DNA from: a virus
Length of the DNA stretch: 64,000 nucleotides
Direction: 5' to 3' (one strand)
IMG/VR virus record: IMGVR_UViG_3300050821_006672
Span: 1 to 64,000 of that record
Part shown: in pieces, positions 7,872 through 15,019 of the stretch
Layout of the letters: the number at the start of each line of letters is the position of its first letter
Numbering within the stretch: position 1 is the first letter of the stretch
The notes under the pieces: generated by a model
Database searches by the model: none
What the model was told of the DNA's origin: nothing
The model's input: only the letters and a program-made list of their open reading frames with translations
Translations under genes and position numbers: made by a program

Positions 7872-9089
7872 TTACTTCTTGCCCATTCCAGAAAGCCAGT
7901 CAGTCAAGGCTGATGGTAGCCACCACAAAGATACCTGACTGGGAAGTTTGCCGTCCCAACGGTTAGCGGTAGTGCGCGTCGCTTCGGCTGTTGCCAGGGC
8001 CTGCACGGTCGGAGCAGACGCCTCTAACTGCTCTGCAATCTCTTTCTCACGGTCGGCGATGTACCGCCGATTGATTGCATCTTGAACCCGAGTGTCGAAC
8101 GAGAAAGTATCGGCCCAACCTATGTAGTCGAGAGTGATACCCCGCGAGGCAAGATATGTCGCGACCGTTCCTTGTATAGCCAACATGATCGTTGTGGCGT
8201 CTGAATTGACCCTATCCAAGGGTCGCGCAGCAATTTCGTTGCATACCAGTGCTTGCACCTTTCCCCGACCGACGCCATCCATAACCTGAGCTAACGATCT
8301 TCCAGAGAAGACCGAGGTAAATATTACCTCAGGCTTGCTGCGGTCGCCTTGCGGAGGATTGACCCCAAACCAGTAGAGAAACTTAGCTGCATCCTGTTCC
8401 GTCACAAATGCACTGATGCTTATTCCAACAGTTACGTCCAGCCCCTCAGCACTTTGGCAGGGAAAGGATTCATCCTTAGCCGACGTGCCCCGATGTATTG
8501 AGGCAACCCACTCCCGATTGTAGGGGGTGCGGTCGACGATGATTAGGCGGCCTGTCGGCACAAAGTAGTCAGCCCAGAATGCTGATCCTGCTAGCTTGGC
8601 GTGCGGTATCTGAAAGCGCTTGGCCGGTATCTTGTTTGCGTTGAGGTAATCGACCGAGCCGAAGGACGATTGATTGTCTTTATTGGCACCGGCATCCGGT
8701 ACAAAGAAAGCCGACTCATTGGGTAGGACAAAGTAGACCTCGGCGTAATCCGTCTTGTCGTAGTAGGCTTGGGGTCGGTCTGCACCAAACAGGCATAATA
8801 GAAGTAGAATCGCCAAGTTGGTTTTGGCTAACTCAACTAGTGCCTTAAGAGGTCGCCACCAAATTGCTATCAGAACTAGAACGAAGAAAATTGTCGTTAC
8901 TGCTCCCAATCCGCGAAACATTGACGTAATCAAGGATGGGATCACAAAGCCTTCGTTAGTGTTGTCGAATTGCTGTCCTGCGATTTGCCCTGTAATGAGA
9001 GTTGCTGGAACGTTGATAATGAAGCTGGCTGCGCTCCACATTAAGAATGCAACCGCCGTTAGAAAACCTCTCCAAACATAGCTTGCCAT
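7872..9089 (-). CDS. Membrane-anchored SPFH/prohibitin-like protein
   Basis: 405 residues from ATG 9089 (CAGGAGGG upstream). Three hydrophobic segments fall in the first 100 residues, followed by an SPFH-like domain: VTVGISISAF, a repeated Val/Ala-rich helix, a long IAARPLDRV helix, and DAINRRYIADREKEI, a charged coiled tail typical of stomatins and prohibitins. Family members form membrane rings or microdomains. In this phage it lies between sbcD and recombination genes; it may scaffold replication complexes at the membrane or protect against host FtsH-type proteolysis or exclusion. Role inferred. Confidence 0.75.
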   Translation of the reverse strand: MASYVWRGFLTAVAFLMWSAASFIINVPATLITGQIAGQQFDNTNEGFVIPSLITSMFRGLGAVTTIFFVLVLIAIWWRPLKALVELAKTNLAILLLLCLFGADRPQAYYDKTDYAEVYFVLPNESAFFVPDAGANKDNQSSFGSVDYLNANKIPAKRFQIPHAKLAGSAFWADYFVPTGRLIIVDRTPYNREWVASIHRGTSAKDESFPCQSAEGLDVTVGISISAFVTEQDAAKFLYWFGVNPPQGDRSKPEVIFTSVFSGRSLAQVMDGVGRGKVQALVCNEIAARPLDRVNSDATTIMLAIQGTVATYLASRGITLDYIGWADTFSFDTRVQDAINRRYIADREKEIAEQLEASAPTVQALATAEATRTTANRWDGKLPSQVSLWWLPSALTDWLSGMGKK

Positions 9090-9109
9090 TTTTACCCTCC
9101 TGCTTTTGC

Positions 9110-9610
9110 TCAATAAGGGAACTTCGTCTTCAGCACGTCTTCCAAGTACCGAACCTCTACAGAAGATGTCGTAACGCGGGGAGGTTCTAGACAGAACATA
9201 CGTAGCCCCCTATGTCGGCAGATTACCAAGGGCTTGCGATGGTTCTCCTGCGCTATCAACAGTGGTTGTCGCATATGATCTCGTGCCTGCTTACACGCCA
9301 CCTTCCAGAACTTGGTTAGTATCCCCTTGTCGCCGTCTAGAAGGAATGAAGCAATATCGAGCTTTTTGACATGCTTGTTCTCAATAAAGAATTTATTGGT
9401 GAGTACGTGACCTTCGGGAGCTACCGAGCAGACATCGCCTGCTTGACGGACATCACGTCCGGCACGTTTATGAATGGTGGCTCGACCTCCGCTCATGGCC
9501 GCTCGCCAAAACAAGTCTTGTTTGGTTCCTCCTGAAACCCACAACGAGAGTAAGACGCAGAGCTTACGTTCTGCGGCTGCGCCTTTACTTTTGCCACCGC
9601 CTCTGCGCAT
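9110..9610 (-). CDS. PD-(D/E)XK nuclease, probable Holliday junction resolvase
   Basis: 166 residues from ATG 9610, just after the recA stop. An N-terminal basic KGAAAERK helix, a GD pair (QAGDVCSV) and FFIENKHVKKL give the E...D...ExK order of archaeal-type Hjc-like and related phage resolvases. Lying directly downstream of recA, it would cut recombination or replication branches before packaging. A repair-type endonuclease of the same superfamily is possible. Confidence 0.7.
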   Translation of the reverse strand: MRRGGGKSKGAAAERKLCVLLSLWVSGGTKQDLFWRAAMSGGRATIHKRAGRDVRQAGDVCSVAPEGHVLTNKFFIENKHVKKLDIASFLLDGDKGILTKFWKVACKQARDHMRQPLLIAQENHRKPLVICRHRGLRMFCLEPPRVTTSSVEVRYLEDVLKTKFPY

Positions 9611-9611
9611 T

Positions 9612-10610
9612 TTATGCGTACTTTTTTCTGGTAGGAAGGAACTCTTTCTCGACAACGTACCAGTGCTTTTCCAACACGTCATATATTTTGTCCACGTGAA
9701 GCCAGTAGTCGTTGTCCTTTAGCTTGTCCAAATCATTGATGTAGTCCTTGACCCCCGTCGCTTTGATTCCCAGACCATTGAGTCCTTTACTGAGCTTCAA
9801 CCATTCAAGGCAGGACTCGATGTCATTCACACCATAACCGAAGTCAATTCTAAACTCGGCTTCCCTGAACGGCAACGAAATTTTATTCTTATCTACCTTG
9901 GCCTTCACCTTGATGGCCACAGGACGGGTCACACCCGACCGTGTACGGGAAACACGTCCAAGCTGTGCTAAAATGATAATTTGGCTGGCATAGAAATTAA
10001 GAGCTTTGCCACCTGATCGCTCAAACTTACGTCCAAATGTAACTCCTATCTTGTCGCGTATTTGCGACACGATAAGCAAGGTCACTTTCGACTTTGCGAG
10101 CTGCCCAGTCAAGCGCCTGAACAACTGCGACATTTGCTTGGCTTTACCGGCACCGTAAGTTCCTTGATCAATATCGCGCCCCATCTCCGAACGATCTGAC
10201 AAAGCGTCAAGGGAATCCAGGATGTACAATGTCGGATGCTTTGCTTTGGCACAGCATTTTGTCAAGTCTTCGTGAAGGTCTTCCACTGTCTCCAAGGGGG
10301 CGTCGCCAAAGTCAATATAGTCAATTGGCATTCCGAGAGCCTTTGCGTAGGGCTTGTCGAAGGCTGACTCGGCTTCGCGGTATTTGACTTCGCTTTTGTA
10401 TTTCTTGATGAAGTTTGCAGCGGCTTCGATCATTAGCAATGTCTTGCCAGTGCTACTATCTCCGATGATATTGGCTATACGTTGCTCGGCCCAGCCCCCA
10501 CCGAGGGCCAGGTCGAGCAATTTGCTGCCAGACGAGAAGAAGGCAATGTTTGACTTTGGGGAGGAAAAGTAGTTCCCCCCGTTGGTTTTCGATTTGACCC
10601 GCTCAACCAC
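9612..10610 (-). CDS. recA: RecA-family recombinase
   Basis: 332 residues from GTG 10610. Walker A GDSSTGKT (50-57), Walker B LYILDSLDALS, a loop region GTYGAGKAKQMSQ and a VSQIRDKIG strand match phage RecA/UvsX proteins, which are shorter than bacterial RecA. It catalyses strand exchange for repair and recombination-dependent replication. Adjacent SSB and a UvsY-like protein complete a T4-like presynaptic set. The gene follows SSB by six bases. Confidence 0.92.
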   Translation of the reverse strand: MVERVKSKTNGGNYFSSPKSNIAFFSSGSKLLDLALGGGWAEQRIANIIGDSSTGKTLLMIEAAANFIKKYKSEVKYREAESAFDKPYAKALGMPIDYIDFGDAPLETVEDLHEDLTKCCAKAKHPTLYILDSLDALSDRSEMGRDIDQGTYGAGKAKQMSQLFRRLTGQLAKSKVTLLIVSQIRDKIGVTFGRKFERSGGKALNFYASQIIILAQLGRVSRTRSGVTRPVAIKVKAKVDKNKISLPFREAEFRIDFGYGVNDIESCLEWLKLSKGLNGLGIKATGVKDYINDLDKLKDNDYWLHVDKIYDVLEKHWYVVEKEFLPTRKKYA

Positions 10611-10615
10611 GGATT

Positions 10616-11623
10616 CTACCTACGCCGTTTGGTTTTGCTGGGGCGTTCTTCTTCCTCATCATCTTCGAATGGAGGTTCTTCTTCATCTTCGTCTACGCGG
10701 CTTTTCGCGCGAGTTGTGGGCTTCTTCTTGGCTGGACGTTCATCCTCTTCTTCAACATCTTCCTCAGGCTCGTCATCCTCGTCGCGCCGACTTCGTGAGC
10801 GTTTCGGACGTTCATCTTCCTCTTCATCTTCGTCGCGTGCAGGACGTTTACGTGGCGTATTTTCCTCGTCAGCATCCTTGGTCTCGTCGGTCTCGTCGAG
10901 TTCTTCGTCCTTGTCTTCGGTAGCGCCGGTGACGACCTGTTTCAGATGCTCATAGGAGTAGAACTTGAGTTGGTCCGGGATGGGATTCTCCGTAATGAAC
11001 TCCCGGATATCCTCCAGTTTCTTGTCGTCGTCGATCAGGGGAGACGACTCGTGGTCGATCTGGAAACCGAAGTACTTGGTCTTGATGTCAGCGCCCTTCC
11101 GGGTGAAAGAGACATCATACCCTTCGTAGGGATGATCGATGAAAAGGATTTTGCCTGTGCGTTTGTTCTTGCACAGTGCCGCGATATCGCGATCGACCGT
11201 CCACGACATCGAGTATATCTGTGGGTCGGGATCGCGGTCGCCGCGATCAAGAATCCAGCAGATGAAACGCTTAGTGGGAGAGAGCTGTTTCGCGTCATCC
11301 TCTTCGCCAGCGCGTTTTGCTTCCAGTTGCGCTTCGCAGATTGGGCACGGCTTCTTCTTCATCTTGTTCAGACAAAGATAACTGCTGTTGTCGGCGCCGA
11401 CGCGGTTGTGGATGAAAATCTCGTAGCCGTAATGACGGTGATCATCCCAGGTTGGTTCGAGAAACCTGATGGTATTCTCCCCCTGCTTTGGGGACCAGGT
11501 ATCGACGTTCTGCTTGAAGATCGAGTCGAAATTGCCGCCTGACTGATTGGCGTGTTCGTCCACGTCTTTCTCGGAACGTGGAACGTATTTTCTCACGTTG
11601 GACTTTGAACTACTCTTGGCCAT
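10616..11623 (-). CDS. ssb: gp32-like single-stranded DNA-binding protein
   Basis: 335 residues. The N-terminal basic segment, a central region with a Cys knuckle (LCLNKMKKKPCPICEA, plus an upstream His) and OB-fold-like strands match T4 gp32-type SSBs. From about residue 235 the tail is a long alternation of acidic blocks (EDEEEDE, EEDVEEEDE) and short basic blocks (KRSRSRR), far longer than the usual acidic tip. The tail likely recruits replication proteins. AAGGAG precedes the ATG. Confidence 0.88.
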   Translation of the reverse strand: MAKSSSKSNVRKYVPRSEKDVDEHANQSGGNFDSIFKQNVDTWSPKQGENTIRFLEPTWDDHRHYGYEIFIHNRVGADNSSYLCLNKMKKKPCPICEAQLEAKRAGEEDDAKQLSPTKRFICWILDRGDRDPDPQIYSMSWTVDRDIAALCKNKRTGKILFIDHPYEGYDVSFTRKGADIKTKYFGFQIDHESSPLIDDDKKLEDIREFITENPIPDQLKFYSYEHLKQVVTGATEDKDEELDETDETKDADEENTPRKRPARDEDEEEDERPKRSRSRRDEDDEPEEDVEEEDERPAKKKPTTRAKSRVDEDEEEPPFEDDEEEERPSKTKRRR

Positions 11624-11789
11624 TGGCTTCTCCTTGTCTTGGATTGAACTTTGTCATCTCGGATGAGATACGTCGGAAGTGGTTTAACTTGTGCTCAAAG
11701 TACATCTTACAAGCGTAATCGATCCAGATCATACCAAAGAAAAAGACGAACAAACCGCAACTTACAAACATTACCAGCCAATCAAACAT
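11610..11789 (-). CDS. 59-residue single-span membrane protein
   Basis: MFDWLVMFVSCGLFVFFFGM begins a single hydrophobic segment, followed by a charged, basic tail of about 35 residues. GAGGT lies upstream of the ATG and the end overlaps the SSB start by 14 bases in another frame, so it is translated within the mediator-SSB-RecA series. Function unknown; it may tether something to the membrane. Confidence 0.65.
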   Translation of the reverse strand: MFDWLVMFVSCGLFVFFFGMIWIDYACKMYFEHKLNHFRRISSEMTKFNPRQGEANGQE

Positions 11790-11797
11790 TTTGGTTA

Positions 11798-12301
11798 TTA
11801 CCTCTGTCTGCGCAATCGGTCCATCTCGCGGCGATTATTTTCGGCATCATGTTCTTTCATACGCGATGTCGAGCTATCCAGGTTGGCGCCAAAATACCCG
11901 GCAACGTAGAGGTCACACATGGCCTTCAGCATGTAGCTGCGTTGCATGAATGCTTCTTTGAGCGCTTGCCACTGTCCGACCTGCTTGTTGAGTTCCAGGA
12001 GTCTGTCGGTGGCTTTGATGACATCCTTGTCCCGACGCTTGTCGCTCTCGATCTGACGTTCTGTTGTCTTAGTATCCGTGACTTCGGCATCGTGACGGAG
12101 TTGCGCGTCAATACGCGCCTCGATCTCTTTCTTCTCTTGGTCGGCAGCATCGCGTTGAGAGATCAGTAGCGTGAGTTGTTTAGTTACGCGGTAAAACAGA
12201 TCAGGATGGATCACGAGCTCATCATCCAATGAGTTCTCGTCGATATGTAATCCTTTTTCCAGGTCTGCGATACTAGGTGTTGTGATTGATCTGATGGTCA
12301 T
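11798..12301 (-). CDS. UvsY-like recombination mediator
   Basis: 167 residues, mostly helical. The pattern DKDVIKATDRLLELNKQVGQWQALKEAF ends the core (shown in part: a KDV...K...L motif, then a W and an alternating helix) and resembles T4 UvsY, which loads the recombinase on SSB-coated DNA. It is the gene before SSB and RecA, where a mediator would be expected. The assignment rests on pattern and context. The start overlaps the previous stop (ATGA). Confidence 0.6.
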   Translation of the reverse strand: MTIRSITTPSIADLEKGLHIDENSLDDELVIHPDLFYRVTKQLTLLISQRDAADQEKKEIEARIDAQLRHDAEVTDTKTTERQIESDKRRDKDVIKATDRLLELNKQVGQWQALKEAFMQRSYMLKAMCDLYVAGYFGANLDSSTSRMKEHDAENNRREMDRLRRQR

Positions 12302-12609
12302 TTCTGCTCCCCTTGTATCTCGATGCAGTCAAACTCAACAATTTCCATGTCTTCCTTCTTCCGGTGATGCTGCTTTTCAGGGACGGCCCAAGTCCCCTCA
12401 TCTGTACCTTCATAGTTAATATGAGTTTCGTTCTTGAAAATCCCTTGTAGCCAGTTGGACAGGAAGGCCCGCGCTGCCTGCTTGTTGTGGAAGATGCGTG
12501 GCTCGCGTTCGTTAGAGGGTTCCAGCCAAGAGCCGCCGCGTCGCTTACCTGTTTCCAGGCGCGGGATGAATAGGCCCGTTGATTTCTGGCGGACGGCATA
12601 GACTTTCAT
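12298..12609 (-). CDS. Small phage protein of unknown function
   Basis: 103 residues starting MKVYAVRQKSTGLFIPR, a short beta-hairpin-like N-terminus, then GGSWLEPSN and a helix with HNKQAARAFLSNWLQG. This layout (a display-like sheet followed by an ARAFLxxW helix) is common in small phage proteins without known function. ATG 12609 is chosen for GGAAGG six bases upstream. Confidence 0.6.
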   Translation of the reverse strand: MKVYAVRQKSTGLFIPRLETGKRRGGSWLEPSNEREPRIFHNKQAARAFLSNWLQGIFKNETHINYEGTDEGTWAVPEKQHHRKKEDMEIVEFDCIEIQGEQK

Positions 12610-12611
12610 TA

Positions 12612-14600
12612 TCACCCTTCCGTAAACAGTACTCGTCCGATTGCGGTAATCAATGGTGCCAGCTTATCAGACTGATTGAAGGGCTGTGAGAATGCATCAA
12701 GAATTCCCAACGCATGACAGGCGGCACGATCGGTCTTCGCTCCTTTGGCAACGCTCGCCATGTAGTTAGCCACCACAATGCGGATTGACTCTGGGTTTTC
12801 GCCATCGAGTTGTTCGAGTAGTCCCATTGCCTTCATCCATGATCCCCCCTTGACCAGGAAGCGGCAGAGTTCGATCATGGCATCGGACTGAGAAGCAGTG
12901 TGGAGTAGTTCGCTGGCTTCTTTACGAGACCTGGCGTTTCGACACAACTCGAGGTTGACAAGGAGTTGGCGTGGCGAGCCACGGGCTTCCTTGATGATGG
13001 TATCGCCGACATCTCCAGGGAGTTCCAGGTCCTCAGCTTCGGCAACTTTGTCATACAATTTGCCAAGGTCGGTATTGGGAACATCACGCAGAGTGTAGCT
13101 GGCAGCACGGGTCTTGATTGTATCTGGCACTTTCGATGGTTCGGTTGTGCAGAAGAACCAAAAAGCATGTTCCGGGGGTTTCTCAGTGATCTTCAATAGT
13201 GACTGCCATGCATTTTTCGATAAACTGTGACAGTTGTGTACAATAACATTGGCGACGCTAAATGATGGGTGCTCTTTTATTTCTAAGTCATAGAACTCAA
13301 ATAGCGCTTCACCGTCCAGACTACCGCACGGGAATTGCCCGATATTTGTGAGTTCTTGAAGCGAAGGATGGTCCACCCCAATGACTGTAGTCGCTCGTCC
13401 TTGAGCTTGTCTATTTGGCGTTGTTGTCGAGAGTTGTGTGTTCCACCATCCACCTCGATACCCAATCGCTGCTTCGGAAAACCGATGTCGATTTTGTAAC
13501 AGGATGGCCATCCCTTTAGCCTTCGACCATGCCCAAACGTAACAACATGTTCCAACTGCCCACCAACTAAGGAGTGTAGTAACGTTTGTTCCCGAGTTGG
13601 TCCCTTGCCATTCCCACCGCGTTCGCCTGTCCATATGTGAAGCGTGCCATTGGTATCTTTCACGCGTAGCATCTTTTCTACTGTCGCTTGATTGCGCATT
13701 GGGTTGTTGTGACGCATTCGAATACTGCATCGTTTGGCAATGCCAGCCCACATCTCTGGTTTTTTGTGTTTGCTTCGAAGCACTCCCGCACGTTGATTGT
13801 TTTTTCTTTGCTGGGAGTGAGATCGTCCAACTCGTTTCAAACCACCAAGTTTGGCTCCGCATTTTCGTGAACACGTAGTTACAGGGGATGTTGGCCGCGC
13901 TCGAAAGTATTCTCCACAAATTACGCATTTTCTCTTCAAGCACTCTGGACAGAATATTGATCCACTTTTTTTGCTCGTATACCGGGTCCCACATTGACGA
14001 CAAGTGTTGTGGTATATTGGAGGCGTTAGTGGGTAACCTTTTGGCATGTAAATCCCTCGCGTTGATCCAACCGCCAAATGTCAGAAATGGATGTTCTTGC
14101 GAGGAGATTATATGATGCCCGCTTTCCAGGCGCAATCTAACAATGTGTGATAAAGGAACTAGTCGTTTGCTCACTGATGCGACAGTTTGCTCGCCGTGAG
14201 CGCCTAGTACTTTGTCTCCTGACAGGAGCTGTTCAATGGGAACATCCCCGTTAGGAGTGTTTACTAAGGTGCCTTTAACAAAGCATTCGTCCAAGATGAC
14301 GGCGCGTTTCGTTCCCTGCCCGAATGGTTTGTAACGAAGCATCTCCTGGATTGAGCGCATATCGTCAACGCCAGTACGAGATGCGGCGTCAATCTCGGTG
14401 ATGTTGGCATCGAGACATCCTGCTGTTCGCGCAGATATCCTTGCCAAAGTCGTCTTTCCACATCCCGATGGCCCACAGAAAAGGAAGGTTTGCGCTCCCC
14501 CTCTTAAGATAATGGCTTTCAATGATTTGATAATAGTTGTATGACCAATGACCTCATCAAAGGTTCTAGGTCGATACTTGTCGTGCAGTACCTCTGTCAT
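12612..14600 (-). CDS. Clamp-loader AAA+ ATPase interrupted by an intein
   Basis: 662 residues before splicing, about 311 after removal of the 351-residue intein. ATG 14600 overlaps the previous stop (ATGA). The extein has the KYRPRTFDEVIG box of DnaX/RFC loaders, Walker A GPSGCGKTT (43-51), an intein inserted directly after Walker B VILDE (Cys106), then CHSLSKNAWQSLLK and the sensor-1 CTTE. The loader opens the DnaN-like clamp (18636-19682) around primed DNA. Only one loader gene is visible. Insertion in the Walker B/DEAH motif is typical because that site is invariant. Confidence 0.9.
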   Translation of the reverse strand: MTEVLHDKYRPRTFDEVIGHTTIIKSLKAIILRGGAQTFLFCGPSGCGKTTLARISARTAGCLDANITEIDAASRTGVDDMRSIQEMLRYKPFGQGTKRAVILDECFVKGTLVNTPNGDVPIEQLLSGDKVLGAHGEQTVASVSKRLVPLSHIVRLRLESGHHIISSQEHPFLTFGGWINARDLHAKRLPTNASNIPQHLSSMWDPVYEQKKWINILSRVLEEKMRNLWRILSSAANIPCNYVFTKMRSQTWWFETSWTISLPAKKKQSTCGSASKQTQKTRDVGWHCQTMQYSNASQQPNAQSSDSRKDATRERYQWHASHMDRRTRWEWQGTNSGTNVTTLLSWWAVGTCCYVWAWSKAKGMAILLQNRHRFSEAAIGYRGGWWNTQLSTTTPNRQAQGRATTVIGVDHPSLQELTNIGQFPCGSLDGEALFEFYDLEIKEHPSFSVANVIVHNCHSLSKNAWQSLLKITEKPPEHAFWFFCTTEPSKVPDTIKTRAASYTLRDVPNTDLGKLYDKVAEAEDLELPGDVGDTIIKEARGSPRQLLVNLELCRNARSRKEASELLHTASQSDAMIELCRFLVKGGSWMKAMGLLEQLDGENPESIRIVVANYMASVAKGAKTDRAACHALGILDAFSQPFNQSDKLAPLITAIGRVLFTEG
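13233..14285 (-). mobile_element. Intein in the clamp loader, with an internal endonuclease gene in another frame
   Basis: 351 codons between DE and CHSLSK. Block A is CFVKGTLVNTPNGD, block B is SSQEHPFLTFGGW, block F is FYDLEIKEHPSFS, and the end is VIVHN followed by Cys+1, so the splicing residues look intact. The region between block B and block F translates in the intein frame as a Ser/Thr/Trp/Gln-rich sequence without a recognisable endonuclease, because the endonuclease lies in another frame (13283-14047). The intein frame nevertheless has no stop codon there. Confidence 0.9.
13283..14047 (-). CDS. Vsr/DUF559-like homing endonuclease nested in the intein, other frame
   Basis: 254 residues from ATG 14047, with GAGGG eight bases upstream; both lie inside intein block B coding sequence. 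The N-terminus carries Cys knuckles (CRQCG, FCPECLKRKCVICGE, CSRKCG), the middle a basic RSHSQQRKNN region, and the C-terminus a Vsr/DUF559-like nuclease: YKIDIGFP, LGIEVDGGTHN, then LKDERLQSLGWTILRF. Its TAG stop falls within the codons for intein block F (YDLE) in the other frame. It is probably translated on its own and drives homing of the intein allele. Confidence 0.85.
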   Translation of the reverse strand: MPKGYPLTPPIYHNTCRQCGTRYTSKKSGSIFCPECLKRKCVICGEYFRARPTSPVTTCSRKCGAKLGGLKRVGRSHSQQRKNNQRAGVLRSKHKKPEMWAGIAKRCSIRMRHNNPMRNQATVEKMLRVKDTNGTLHIWTGERGGNGKGPTREQTLLHSLVGGQLEHVVTFGHGRRLKGWPSCYKIDIGFPKQRLGIEVDGGTHNSRQQRQIDKLKDERLQSLGWTILRFKNSQISGNSRAVVWTVKRYLSSMT

Positions 14601-15019
14601 TTCTTTTCCCATGGAAATACTAGCCAAGTATCTTGTTCGACTTTTACAGAGAATGTATCAATGAATTGTGTTTCCGTAGGTTTTGCGTACACCACTGCAT
14701 AATGAGCAGTAAGCACTTTTTGTACGCTTTCTATCGTTTTTCCTGTACTAATAGTGTCATCAACTACTAATACGGGACTAGGCATGAGACGGGGAAACTT
14801 GGTGATGTGAAGAAGACTGCCTCGTTGTTTGTTTTCGTCGTAGCTTTCTATGCATAGGGTTTCAATCATACGAATGTTGAGTTCGTGTGCAATTATTGTG
14901 GCTGGAACCAAGCCCCCTCGGGATACTGCAATAATTGATGCGAAGCCCCGTGGCAGTTGTTTGATGAGTGCTCTGGTGTCCTGATGAAATCGTTCCCAGG
15001 TGATGTTGATGGTATTCAT
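14597..15019 (-). CDS. Phosphoribosyltransferase (xanthine/hypoxanthine type)
   Basis: 140 residues. VSRGGLVPA near residue 33 and the PRPP-binding motif VLVVDDTISTGKT near residue 83 match Gpt-like purine phosphoribosyltransferases. It would make XMP or GMP-type nucleotides from free purine bases. In a phage that consumes GTP to build deazaguanine, guanine salvage is a plausible role. Both ends overlap neighbours by ATGA, so it is coupled to polymerase and clamp loader. Confidence 0.8.
   Translation of the reverse strand: MNTINITWERFHQDTRALIKQLPRGFASIIAVSRGGLVPATIIAHELNIRMIETLCIESYDENKQRGSLLHITKFPRLMPSPVLVVDDTISTGKTIESVQKVLTAHYAVVYAKPTETQFIDTFSVKVEQDTWLVFPWEKK

Noticed and set aside
10629-10955. 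Long plus-strand poly-Ser frame opposite the SSB tail
   Set aside because: It is the reverse complement of Asp/Glu/Arg-rich codons of the SSB tail; no ribosome site or independent domain.
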